Positions 23,836 to 35,569 of a stretch of 64,000 nt of DNA are shown here, in pieces. Both the position numbers and the translations under genes were made by a program. The notes below the pieces were generated by a model that did no database searches, had not been told where the DNA came from, and was given only the letters and a program-made list of their open reading frames with translations. Position 1 is the stretch's first letter, and every line of letters starts with the position of its first letter. Location of the stretch: NCBI GenBank assembly GCA_028622995.1, contig JAJQJQ010000092.1, positions 124,001-188,000 of the forward strand. The letters are read 5' to 3'. This DNA is from Panagrolaimus kolymaensis (taxonomy: Eukaryota; Nematoda; Chromadorea; Rhabditida; Panagrolaimidae).

Positions 23836-26076
23836 ATGTTAAAAAATAATGGAAGTGTTTTAAATAATCAAGAAGAAATAAATTTACAAAGCAGCAACAA
23901 CAAAAGTAATATTAGTAATATTCCTAAATCCATTAATTCTGTCGCCGTCGTCGATAGTGATAATAGCGAAATTATATTAGATAATAATATTCATCAACAA
24001 CAACAAACACCAACAGTAATAATGGATGAAGAAATGCATAGTCCTAGTATGGAATTAGAAGCTGGTGAACCACATAATGATCCAGGGTAAAATTAAAAAA
24101 TTTCTTTATAAATTTTCTGACGTTTCAAAATTGTAGAAAAATGTTTATCGGCGGTCTTAGTTGGCAAACAACTGCAGGTAGATTATTCCCTTCAAAAACA
24201 TTTTCAGCTTCATTTTTTTGATGCCTAAATTATATTTTACTATATCTTTTTTCAGAGGGTTTGCGAGATTATTTTAGTAAATTTGGTGAAGTTAATGAAT
24301 GTATGGTTATGCGGGATCCAGCAACCAAAAGGGCAAGGTAGTATTTTTTCTCAAACTTTTGCTTTTTCAAAGAAAATATTTTTATTATGTTTTTAACAAC
24401 TTTTATGAATGATTTTTGGAATTCTATTTAACAAAAAACTTATTTTTTAGAGGTTTTGGGTTTATTACTTTTGCTCATCCAAATAGCGTTGACAAAGTCA
24501 TTGCTGAAGCTAACCATGAACTTGACAACAAAAAGGTTGGTTAGAATTTTAAAGTAACTTATTGTCTTGCCAACCAATAAACATACAGCAGACACTCTTT
24601 TCATAAAAATCTTCTTTTGTTTTTAAAGATAAAGAATTTTTGCTTTTTGCCTTTAAAAAACCTTGACAATTTTTTTTGTTGCAGATTGATCCAAAAGTTG
24701 CATTTCCAAAACGAGCTCAACCTAAAATGGTTGTAAAAACTAAAAAAATTTTTATTGGTGGTTTATCTTCCAATTCAACTTTAGAAGACATGAAAAATTA
24801 TTTTCAACAATACGGGAAAGTATGTATTATTTTTTTGATGGGTGTTTAAAAATACACACAAAACTTTTTTTATTATTTTAGATAGAAGATGCTATGCTTA
24901 TGTATGATAAAGCTACTCAAAGACATAGAGGTATGTTTTAATTAGAGTCACTTTAAAAATACCAAATTAAAATTACTTTTTTTTATGACTGTTGTTCCAC
25001 CAAAATTTTATTATGTATAAAAGCAATCAATCTTTTATGAACGTTTCTCTTCTTTTTTTCTAGGTCTTTACCAAAAATAAATAATGAATCTTTTTTTTTA
25101 CTTATGTTTCCGGTTCACTAACTTAAAATTAGAAAATTCTGTTTTTGGTGGTTTCATAAGAAATTTTTTTTTTGAAGACTTTTGATGATGGCACACTCGC
25201 ACTTCAAACGAAAAGCTTTTTGAGCTCAATATTTTTTTTAAAGAAAAACCGAGCGTTTTCGATGGTGGCGAGAAAATAAAAAAGTGCCGCATTAAGAAGC
25301 GCGTTTTTAAGAAGCATAAGATTAAAATTTTGAAAAATAGAAAAAATAAATTGCAAAAACCGAACAAATTATTACTTTTTTTCCCTTGAGTTTATGCTTC
25401 ACAAAAAAAAGATAAACATAACAAATAATTTTTTTTTTGCAGGTTTTGGGTTCATCACTTTTGATGATGATGATGTTAGTGACAAAGTATGCGAAATACA
25501 TTTTCATGAAATTAATGGAAAAATGGTTGAATGTAAAAAAGCTCAACCTAAAGAGGTTATGCTGCCGGTGCAAATAAATAAAAGTCGAGCTGCGGCTGCG
25601 CGAAATCTCTACGGTCTGGCACCGGAGCATTTACTCGGTAAGCCAAAGTTTATAAATTATGTAAATTCTTATAATAATTTTTTTCTTGTTTAGCATATGC
25701 CTCATACATGCCTCGATTGCAATATACTAATATAGGACTTTATCCTGGAAGTGGGTTACCAAATCTCGTAACTTCACCCAAATCTAAGTTCCTGCCACCA
25801 TCTTCAGTTTTTAACGGTTTTACACAACAATACGGGATATCTCCATCAGGACGAAGTAGCACAAGCAATAATAGTGGAATGATGGGTGGAGGAAATATGG
25901 TTAATTCAAATAATGTACAAATGGCCGCTCAAGCTGCCCAACAACAAGCATATTTTGAAGCTGCCGTTGCATATGCATCTAACATCGCTGATGTACCTTT
26001 AACCTTTCCAAATCCAGGCTCCATTGGACATCATCATCACCAACATTCTGTTGCAAATTCATTCAACAAATTATAA
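23836..26076 (+). CDS. msi-1: Musashi-family RNA-binding protein (two RRMs)
   Basis: Sequence-specific translational regulator that binds UAG-containing 3' UTR motifs through two tandem RRMs. Exons: 23836-24086, 24137-24177, 24256-24337, 24451-24535, 24685-24819, 24882-24930, 25443-25637 and 25694-26076; all phases fit. RRM1 begins [20 protein letters not shown] with RNP-1 RGFGFITF. The Musashi linker is [22 protein letters not shown]2 has [19 protein letters not shown] and [10 protein letters not shown], ending [20 protein letters not shown]. The N-terminal ~85 residues are Asn/Ser/Gln-rich and acidic; the C-terminal region is Ala/Gly/Asn-rich with a His run, as is usual. The 512-nt intron 24931-25442 is much longer than the other introns and has a second acceptor that would give a truncated form (see findings). 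Confidence 0.96.
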
Positions 26077-26922
26077 AAATTTCAAAAAATGGAATTCAAA
26101 AGTTTTTTAGTTGACTGTTTTTACTAAAAAATTAATTAATAATAGGTTCATGTTAGTTATATATTAATCGAAAAAAATGATACAAAATAATGAAAGTTAG
26201 AAAATGAGTGTTAGTAACCATGTAGTTTTTTTTATTATTACTGTAATACAAAAAGCTTCCTTTTTATGTTCTTTAACTAAAATGATTTATTTTCCTTTGA
26301 ATCTTTTATGTTTGTCTGAATTTAGAAATACGATATAGTCTTGTCCAGAGTTTGATGTTGGGTTAGGAAAACCTTTGATATTAAACCAAAACTTCACTAA
26401 AAACAAAAAACAAGGACGTCAAAATTAACATTTTTTTTACGTGGATGTTTTTTGTGTTATTAAAAAAATTAACAATTTTTATTGCTAAAAAGTGCTATTT
26501 CGCAGTGCGAACGTATTTTAACTTTTAATTTTACTTTTAATATTTAATTGATTGTGTCTTTGTCATTTTAAATGTATTTTTTTCTTTCTCCTATATATGA
26601 TATTCCGGTCTTTTTACATTAATATACCCGTCAAAAAAAAAAAACACTGCACGTTCTCTTTTAATTTTTTTTACCTTTGATATTTTTAAAACAAAATATG
26701 ATATTAAATTTTTTTTGTATTTATTTTTACAATTTTTTGTCTGAAGAACTAATAAGAAAAAAAACTGGAACGATTTTGTTTTTGACAACTAAAAGACAAA
26801 CTTAAAAAAACATTTATTCATTTAATTAAGCAAGAGTAAAATTTATGTAAACAAATTTTAATAGGATTTTAAGATTTATTCATAGACGATCAAATAAAAA
26901 AAATACTACAATTTATTTTCGT
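26077..26922. other. Convergent 3' interval, Musashi / C1-THF synthase
   Basis: About 850 nt between two convergent stop codons. It must contain both 3' UTRs. AT-rich, with no coding signal seen. Confidence 0.55.
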
Positions 26923-29900
26923 TTAAAAAAGTCCTTCAATGAGGAGAGTTTCTGGATCGATATCAATATCGAAGAAGCATGGACGAGTGCTAAGACCAGG
27001 CATTGTTGTAATTTCACCACAAAGAGGATAAATGAATCCAGCGCCAGCTGATACACGAATATCCCGAATAGGAACTGTAAAACCTGTGGGTGCTCCTTTT
27101 TTATTTGGATCATGAGAAAGTGAATATTGAGTTTTAGCCATACAAATTGGAAGTTTATCAAATCCATTTCGAGTATAAATTTCAATTTTCTTTTGTGCGA
27201 TTTCACTTAATTCAATTCCATCTGCTCCATAAATTTCTTTAGCAATTTTTTCAATTTTTTGGGTAATGGAATCTTCAAGAGGGTAAAGGAATTTGAATTT
27301 GCTTTCTTCTTTTTGGCTCACATTGACAACAGCTTGAGCAAAATCAACTGCGCCTTTTCCACCAAATGCCCAATGATTGGAAATAACTCCCGTTGCGCCA
27401 TATTCATTTGCTTTCGCTTTAACCATTTCAAGTTCTTCATCGGAATCTGTGCCAAATTTATTGACGCAAACAACGCAAGGAACACCAAATTTCAAAACAT
27501 TTTCAATTTGTTTTCGAAGATTTGAGTCACAGCCAGCTCGAAGTAAATCCAAATTTGGTGTTAGATATTCTTTAGCTGGAGCAGCTCCTGCAACAACTGG
27601 AGGTCCACCTCCATGCATTTTGAGAGCTCTGACAGTAGCAACTAGGACAACGAGATTGGGTTTAAGTCCAGAATATCGGCATTTAATATTCATGAATTTT
27701 TCCATTCCCACATCTGCACCAAATCCAGCTTCAGTAACTACAAAACCATCAGGTCCAACAAGTTTTAATGCAATTTTATCTGCTATAATTGAACTTGCTC
27801 CATGGGCGATATTTGCAAAGGGTCCTGCATGGACAAACACGGGAGTACCTTCAACGGTTTGCATTAAATTTGGTTTAATAGTATCTTTCATTAAAACCGC
27901 AGCGGCTCCAGTTACGCCCAAATCATCAACAGTAACAGAATTTCCATTATTATCATTTGCAATGGAAATTTTAGAAATTCTTTTCCGTAAATCAGCAAAA
28001 TCTGTTGCTAAAGCTAAAATGGCCATAAGTTCACTTCCAACAGTAATCATGAATTCCGTTTTTCTGGTTTTTCCTTTTTCTGTTTTTCCAAGGCCAATTT
28101 CAATTCCACGAAGATATCGATCATTTGTATCCATAACGCGATTAAAAGTAATACTATCTGGATTGATATTTAATCGAGCGAATTTAAGTTTTTGTTCTGG
28201 AGTTAAATCATCTCCATCCTCAACTCCATGAATTTGGAGGCGTTCTAATCGACGCTTTTGAATTTCAGAAAATGGCCGCTTTCCTGCTTTATTTTTAGGA
28301 ACCAATCGATTAAAAAGCGAATCATCAGGTTGAGTGGATTCATGGAAGATTCGAGTATCAATGGCAGCAGCAATTAAATTATTTGCTGCTGTAATCGCGT
28401 GAATATCTCCAGTTAAATGTAAGTTAAATTCTTCCATTGGAATAACTTGAGAATATCCGCCTCCAGCTGCGCCGCCTTTAATTCCAAAAGTAGGACCTTG
28501 TGAAGGTTGTCGAACACAAGCAAATGCATTTTTTCCAAGATGGGCACATAAACTTTGTACTAAGCCTATGGTGGTAGTACTTTTGCCTTCCCCAAATGGA
28601 GTTGGAGTTATTCCTGCAATAACAACATATTTTCCATTTTGTCTATCTTGAAGTCGTTGCAAAACTTCTAGCGAGACTTTTGCTTTCGTTTGGCCATATA
28701 GCTCAAGTTCAAGGGGATTTACACCAATTTCAGAAGCCATCTAAAAAGTTTTAAAATTTAAAAAAAATGTAATTAAAAAACCATTCACCATTTCAATTTT
28801 CTTTAATTTTTGTGCTCTTGATACTTCAATATCAGAAGGAACGGGAGAAAGTAAATTAATTTTAGGAATATGAATATTCCATTTATTTGTTTGAGCATGT
28901 TTGAGCCGACGAGAAACAGCTTGATCAAAAGTATTTTTAAGAAGCATGGAAATAGTCATAGGACCAACTCCACCAGGAACGGGCGTAATATGGGATGCTC
29001 GTTTTTTAGCTTCTTCAAAATCCACATCTCCCGTCAAAATTCGCTTTCCTTCCGATGTAACTTCAACATTTATTCCGCAATCCACCACAATAGCTCCTTG
29101 CTTTATCCAATCACCTTTAACATATTTTGATCGACCAATTGCAACCACAAGAATATCCGCTTGAAGGCATTGTTCCTTTAAATCCACGGTTCTTGAATGA
29201 CATGTTGTAACCGTAGCATGATGCCACATAAAAAGTGCTGCAGCTGGAGCTCCAACAATTTTTGATCGCCCAATAACTACAACTTTTTTGCCAGCAATTT
29301 TTGATACATCCCCTAAAATTATACTTTTTTTAAAAACATATTTAACAAAAAAAAGTATTAATTATTTTTTACCGAGAACGTCTTTAACAAGATGTAAGCA
29401 ACCATATGGAGTACACGGAAAAATGACGCTATCCAATTCTCCACGAATTAAACGACCTGCGTTTTCTCGAGTAAGGCCATCGACATCTTTATCGTGATGG
29501 ATTTTATCGATGACTCCATCATCGATGGTTTCATCCGAATCCAATGGAAGCTAAAAAAATTGAGCTAAAAAGCTTAAAAAATATGCTTTAAAAAACCTGA
29601 ACAATTATTCCATCAACATTATAATCAGCATTAAGGGCTTCAATTTCTTGCTCGAGATCGGCTTGAGTCGTGCTTTTTGGCAATTTGATATGTCTTGCCT
29701 CCATTCCAATCTCAGCGGCGCGTTTCTTTTTATTTGTAATATAAACATTTGAGTCTTCACGATTGCCAACCTAAAGAAATACATATTTCTAATCCATTTT
29801 TATTCTCAATTTTTTTTTTAAATGCTAACCTGAACAATGGCTAAACATGGAGTAAAAGATGGATGATCTTTTCTCACAGTTCCTAAATCTTCTTTAACTC

Positions 29901-29949
29901 CATTTAAAACTTTTGCAGAAACAATTTTGCCATCAATAAGTTGAGCCAT
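26923..29949 (-). CDS. MTHFD1: C1-tetrahydrofolate synthase (trifunctional MTHFD1 type)
   Basis: Folate enzyme combining 5,10-methylene-THF dehydrogenase, methenyl-THF cyclohydrolase and 10-formyl-THF synthetase, supplying one-carbon units for purines and thymidylate. The N-terminal dehydrogenase/cyclohydrolase domain (29949 to ~28760) carries [16 protein letters not shown], keeping the YxxxK catalytic pair, then [34 protein letters not shown] and [17 protein letters not shown] short intron at ~28741-28785 joins it to the synthetase domain, with the ATP loop [17 protein letters not shown], then [20 protein letters not shown] and [12 protein letters not shown]. It ends TLLIEGLF. There is no mitochondrial presequence (starts [14 protein letters not shown]), so it is probably cytosolic. 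The domains belong to one gene because the intron donor after KKIEM and the acceptor before MASEIG keep frame. Confidence 0.95.
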
Positions 29950-32047
29950 TATCCTTCGTGAAAGGTAATATGAGAGGTTCTGAAAAAAGTTGTTTTAAAA
30001 AAAATTATGAAAAAATAGTTGTCGCGTTTTTTTCTTCTTGTTTTCTCATGCCATTTTTTCTGTCGAGGCCAAATAAAAAAGTTCTCCAAGAGAACGAAAG
30101 ACTGTTTTTTTTTGTTTTGCTTTATCTTTTCAATCAATCACAACAACCTAAAAAAGGAAGGAAGAAGGGCCAAGGTGAAAAAAAAGAAAAGAAAAGAAAG
30201 ATCAAAAAAGCCAAAACCGTAAATAAAAAATAAATACGGGAAACAAATGATTTTTTTTTTATTTTTTACTTTCAATTCAACCTTTTTATTAGGTAAAAAC
30301 TTTATATTGTAACTTTTTTTAAGAGGCCTAATTGAATTAACAAAATAAAATTCAAATGGTTTTGTTGTAAAGTAATTTAATCGTATTGATTTTTGTTAAG
30401 ACCAAATTTTTGTTGTTGAACTTCATAGTTAAATGTATGTTTAAAGATGAAAGTAAATCGTTGGAACATGTTTTTAAAAAACCTCAAGGTCCTCAAATGG
30501 AAAATACCTTTGAAACTAGTTTGGTAATGAAAGTTGATTTTTAACCACCAAAATAAGAAAATAATTGAGACACAATTTTATTAAAATGTGTTCTTTCTCT
30601 CTTCCCATAAAAAAATTTAAATCGAAGATCAAATTTTGTGTAAAATTCTGCAATTTTTATTTTGATTTTTTAAAAGCTTTCTAAAATAAAAAATTGATCT
30701 TCGCTAAAATTAAATTTTCTGACAAGCTAACCATGAAGGAAAAAAAGCAACAAAAATAAATAAATAATCTAACCGAAAATAATAACCACGATTGATTGAA
30801 TCGATAGAAAATCATCATCGTTTTCTTAAAATTTGTAGTAGAAGAAGACAGTTACACAAACATCATAGAACCATACATCCACCAGCGGCAATATTGGACG
30901 ACTGTGGTGTTATTTTTTGATAAGCTTTTCATAAAAACATGATATTTGCGATCTTTGAAAGCTCCGGCACTAATTATTTTTTTTGTTTTTGTTTTACCTT
31001 TTTTTCTTTTTTTGTATTGCGTTTGTTGACATTTATATCAACATTTATAGATTGGTTTAATAATGTTCGTGCTTTAAAAAATTTTTAAGACCACCTATTT
31101 CGTCGACCTTTTTTGTGTCTACGAAGTTCATTATAGAGAAACCATTTTCGGCAGTGTGTGGCTGTTGTCTAACCAAATAGTTACCTTAATCGCTTTTTTT
31201 ATCATTTGGGTTTTTCTGATGACCACTTTCTTTCATGGGTTTCCGATTGCAATTTAAACGACACAATTTTATGTTAAAATAAAAACGTTTTATTTTCTAT
31301 TTTTGTTCACAAATCAATGCGCATATTTTTTTTTCTTTCCAATATTCACACATCTTTTCTCAATCAAGAGACAATAAAAATTATACAGATAAAAAATCAA
31401 ATAAGACAAAAATCAAAAGTCAATTTAAAAATATACTTTTTTTTTACAAGAGACAAAAAAATGTAAGCGGGTAAACAAAAAGAAAATAGAAAAGAAATAC
31501 CAGAAGTTTGGATGTAAGTTATTTTTCAAAAACTTATTTATATTTTATTTTTTGAAAAGACACAAATAAAACCATTGAGTTTTGAGTTTTGACCCGCTTT
31601 TAAAGGACAAGTGTGGTAGAGTAGAGGAGAATATATGAGTTTTAAAGAAACATCATTTTCAGAATTTTTTAAACTTAAAACTAACTTAGCTTCGTCCATG
31701 AGAAATTATACAGAATGAGGAAGAATTTGATAATAAAAAAAAATAACGAAGAAGTTATGACGCAGCTTTGATAGTTGTTAACGGCGATAACAGAGAGAGA
31801 GCTCTATTATATTACCAAAAAAAACCATTAACATTCTTATAAATTTAAGAAAGTGAAAATAAAAAAAAATCAAATATTGGGAAAAGAAGTACAATGTAAA
31901 TATGGATGGATATATATCAATTTTTTTAAAACAACGCTTTAAAATATTTTAAAAAAGTAAGGGGAAAAATACGAAGGTTGAAAACATTGTTTTTAAAATG
32001 GAAAAGAAAAAATCATAATAGATTAGAAATATGAAAGATAGTTTTTA
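29950..32047. other. Intergenic upstream of C1-THF synthase
   Basis: About 2.1 kb, AT-rich. It should hold the C1-THF synthase promoter and the 3' UTR of the next minus-strand gene. An imperfect inverted repeat of about 16 nt arms lies around 30617-30695 (GAAGATCAA / TTGATCTTC). No gene seen. Confidence 0.5.
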
Positions 32048-35000
32048 TTAACGATCCAGCGCCATAATATATCGATAATTTTCTTCTTCGGATCGAATCA
32101 CGGGTTTTGCGAAAAATCCTCTGCCAAACATGCCCATCACGCCGGACTAAAAAAATTTTTTAGATTAAATATTGTTTTAAAAAAGTTTAAAATTTCAACA
32201 AACCTTATTTCGCGTTAAAGAATTAGTTGAATTATTATTAGGTATCAATCCACCAACATGAGTATTATTAGCTGCAGTATCAGTACCAGAATTTGAAAAA
32301 AGACCTCCAGCCATACTTGATGAGTGTTGAAGATTATCGTTTGTATTAACAGCTAATGAATTATTTGTTTTAGCGGAGGAACCAATTTGCATAATCAAAC
32401 CACCACTATGATGCGATGATGGTTCTTCGATAACTGGTGGAGTTGATACAGTTGAAGATGGGAAATGACTTCCACCACCAATGGAAAAATTTGCTGTATG
32501 ATGAGATGGGTAATAAGGCGAAGTGGAACCTAATCCAAAATTGGTTCCGTGAATAAAACTTGCAGCTTTTTTAATTGAACCGAGGCTTGAATTTGGATCG
32601 TTTGAGCGAATACCAAGATTAAATTCGCTTAATTTTCTTTCAATGGTTAATTCGGGTTTATGTGTTTCAAGAGCAGATGGACTGAAAAAATGAAGTAATT
32701 GTTAATACATTTTTATATCATCATTTTTTTTTGTTTACAGTATCTCACGCTAATAAATTCAAAAAAGTAAAGAAAAAAGTGCAATAAAAAAAGGAAGGGA
32801 AAGAATGACATTTTTTAGTGCGAGATGCACCTTCAAATTAATCACAAAAAAAGAAGAAGGAAAAAGCGGAAATAGCCTAAAGCAATAAAAAGAGACTATA
32901 AGCGATAAGCAACAACAACGGACAATAACGATAAAATTGAGGTCAGAAGTCAAGACTCACAAAAAAGCATATGGAAAATAAAACGAAAAATCAAAGTGGT
33001 GTGACTTTCCCTCGATAACAATATTTTTTTTCTTGAACTTTAAAAGCATTTATAAAAAAATTCGATAATAATATTCTATCATTTTTTTGATTGATGAAAA
33101 ATCAAATATGCTTTTTACTTTTCAGGAAATCAACGAATAAAATGTGAATGGAAACAGCTATACAACTTTTTTAATATCATTGTTATTTTTTTCTTAACAA
33201 TGAACATCATAAGTTTTTATATTCTTATACTTCCCTTTGTTTCAAAAAAAAGTAAATAAAAAAAACTAATCTAAAAAATAACCAAGTTTTTTTTCTTACT
33301 TTCAAGTGACTAAAAAACAAAAGCAACAATAATAGAAACTATTGGAATTTTAGTAGTCAAGTTTCTTTAATTAAAAAAGTTACCTAAATTTTAGGGATAA
33401 AAACGCTTCCGCTTTTTTTATTTCTTAAATGAATAAAGAAAAAAAACTCAACGCAATCAAGACGGCTAACCACGACTGACAGAAGTGGGTTGCTTGAGTG
33501 CGTTTTTAGTGCGTTTGTCACGCCACTTCTTTTTCTTTCTTTTTTTGAAATTTTTTTGTGATTGCTTAACATCAACGAAGAAGAAAAAAATAACGAAAAA
33601 AAGAGCTCGGAAAAAACCAGCCCCCACGTGGGTGAGAACGCTAGCTCGCTATGAATGATGACGAAGGAAAAAAGGAAAAAAAAAAGAAAAAATCCTTGAA
33701 TTCTTTCAATACGAAATAAAGTAAGGAAACTAACTAAACGACGCTGCCAGCTCATCGATTTAATATATGTATTTCAACCGCCGAGGGTTTTTAAAACGAA
33801 AAAGAGAGTTTCATTTTTTATTTGGCTATATCTTGGTTGCTTTTCAAAGTAGGCGGTATATATTCTCATTCATGCATGCCTGGCTGCGCAGTTTAGTTCG
33901 GTCTCTCACTCTGGGAGGAGCCATCTTGTCTCTATCTCTCTTTTCGAAAAAAAAATAAAGTTTTATAAAGGTGCAAAGATTAGAAAGGTATATTTTTTTT
34001 GAGTTCAAATGAACATTAATTCATTTTCTAATTTCAAATAAAAACAGCTGTTATTTCAATGATAAAAAGTTTTTAAGATGGCTCATATGAATTCTATTTT
34101 TTTGTAGCGAATTTCGAAGTAAATATTATTTTCAATCTTTCCAAAAAAGAAACAAAAAAATAGTAAATAGCGCATTACTAATATCAACGAAATAAGACGA
34201 CAGATTAAACAAAAAAGTCTTAAATTAGAAAAGTTTCTCTTTTTTTGTCCATGAAAATGTTGTTTGATCAAAAACAACAACAGCAATAAAAACATATGCC
34301 TTAAGATAAGAAAGAAGCAATGGCATAAAAACTTAAAAGAACACTCCATAAAAAAGTGCTCCCTTAACTAAGATGGCAGCAATGTTGATGATCAACAACA
34401 ACAACAAATTAACTTATTCTTCTATCATTTAATTGGTTGCCTGAATTATTGCAAATCAGAGTAATATATAGTTTTTTTTTCTGCCTGAAATATCTTATGA
34501 AACAACTTAAACCATCCCTAATACGTATGTGTATGTGTGTGTTTAGTGGGGAGACCGGATACCACGCGCTCGTGTGGAAGAAAGAAAAAAAAATAACAAA
34601 ATTTTATTGATCAAAGACCGCTTGCATTTAGCGTCATCCCCTTTTTTCTTTTTCTATCTTTTTCAAAGAAAATGAAGAGGAAAACATAAGAAGAAGAAAA
34701 AACAAAATTGGAGAAACGCCTTGTTTTTTTTTCATTCCTCGTGGATGTCAGTCAGTTGTTGTTGTTAGTGCAATACCACAGCTTCTTTGACGCAAATCAC
34801 ACCACTATACTACTTTTTTTTGTTTTACTTAAAAACCGAAACAATATGAAATTTTTTTGTTCGAGAAAAAATAAAGAAAAAAGCAAAGAAGAAGAAAAAA
34901 ATCATTAAATCCTTAAGTATAAAAATTTAACTTACACAGCACTGGAAGATTTACTTTGATCCAATGGCATTACTGAGAGATGACTGCTATCATTGTCAAA

Positions 35001-35569
35001 TCCCAATTTATGAAGGCTTAATCCAGAATTAACTTCAGCTATTCCGTGAAGAACGTGTTGAAATGCGTCAAATTCTGTAAAAGAAAATGTTAAAAAATTA
35101 TTTTGTATGAATCATAAAATAAAAGTACACGCCATTTTATAAATGTATGAGAAAAAAGAAGCAAGCGTTAAAAAATATCATAAGGGAACCATAAAAAAGA
35201 AAAGACACGTTTTTAAAAAAAATTAATTATTGTTAAAAAAAGCAATAGAAAAATATTAATTTTAAATTAATTAAATTCGAGCCGCTTAAATTTGTTAGCT
35301 TAAAGAAATTTAAAAAAAATAAAAAAGCAAGCGATGACGAAGCACGCAAACGAAACAAAAACAAAACAAAAAATGAAAGAAACGAAAGAAAGTTGTGGAA
35401 GAAAGAACTACTGACTTGGTGGTGGTGTATCTTCGCGTTGAAAATTTGGATCACTTTGTGAAACTCGACGCAAAAGTGGTGGACGACGCTTTTGTTCGGC
35501 TAAATTTTTAGTGATTTGATGAACATCAGGTAAATGAGGTTGATTTGAGCTTAATGTTGCTTGGTCCAT
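32048..35569 (-). CDS. Ser/Asn-rich protein of unknown function
   Basis: Four-exon gene that I do not recognise. The ATG at 35569 follows a clean acceptor (GTTTCAG) a few nt upstream. Exon 1 encodes a basic stretch with RRPPLLRRVSQSDPNF, a consensus-type basophilic kinase / 14-3-3 site. Exon 2 (~35085-34936) encodes KFDAFQHVLHGIAEVNSGL. Exon 3 (~32682-32205) is Ser/Asn/His-rich and disordered. The last exon ends the protein with GMFGRGFFAKPVIRSEEE followed by NYRYIMALDR. Donor and acceptor phases agree at all three introns. The compact C-terminal exon and the exon 2 segment look conserved; the middle is low complexity. Intron 2 is ~2.25 kb, large for this genome, and may carry regulatory sequence. 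No enzyme or binding domain is visible. Confidence 0.75.

Noticed and set aside
27377..28231. 284-codon + strand frame
   Set aside because: Antisense shadow of the highly conserved formyl-THF synthetase exon on the minus strand.
33880..34400. AAGATGGC/GCCATCTT motifs (near 33917 and 34372; also near 23354) resembling YY1 sites
   Set aside because: Short motifs recur by chance in 64 kb, and no positional relation to start sites was established.
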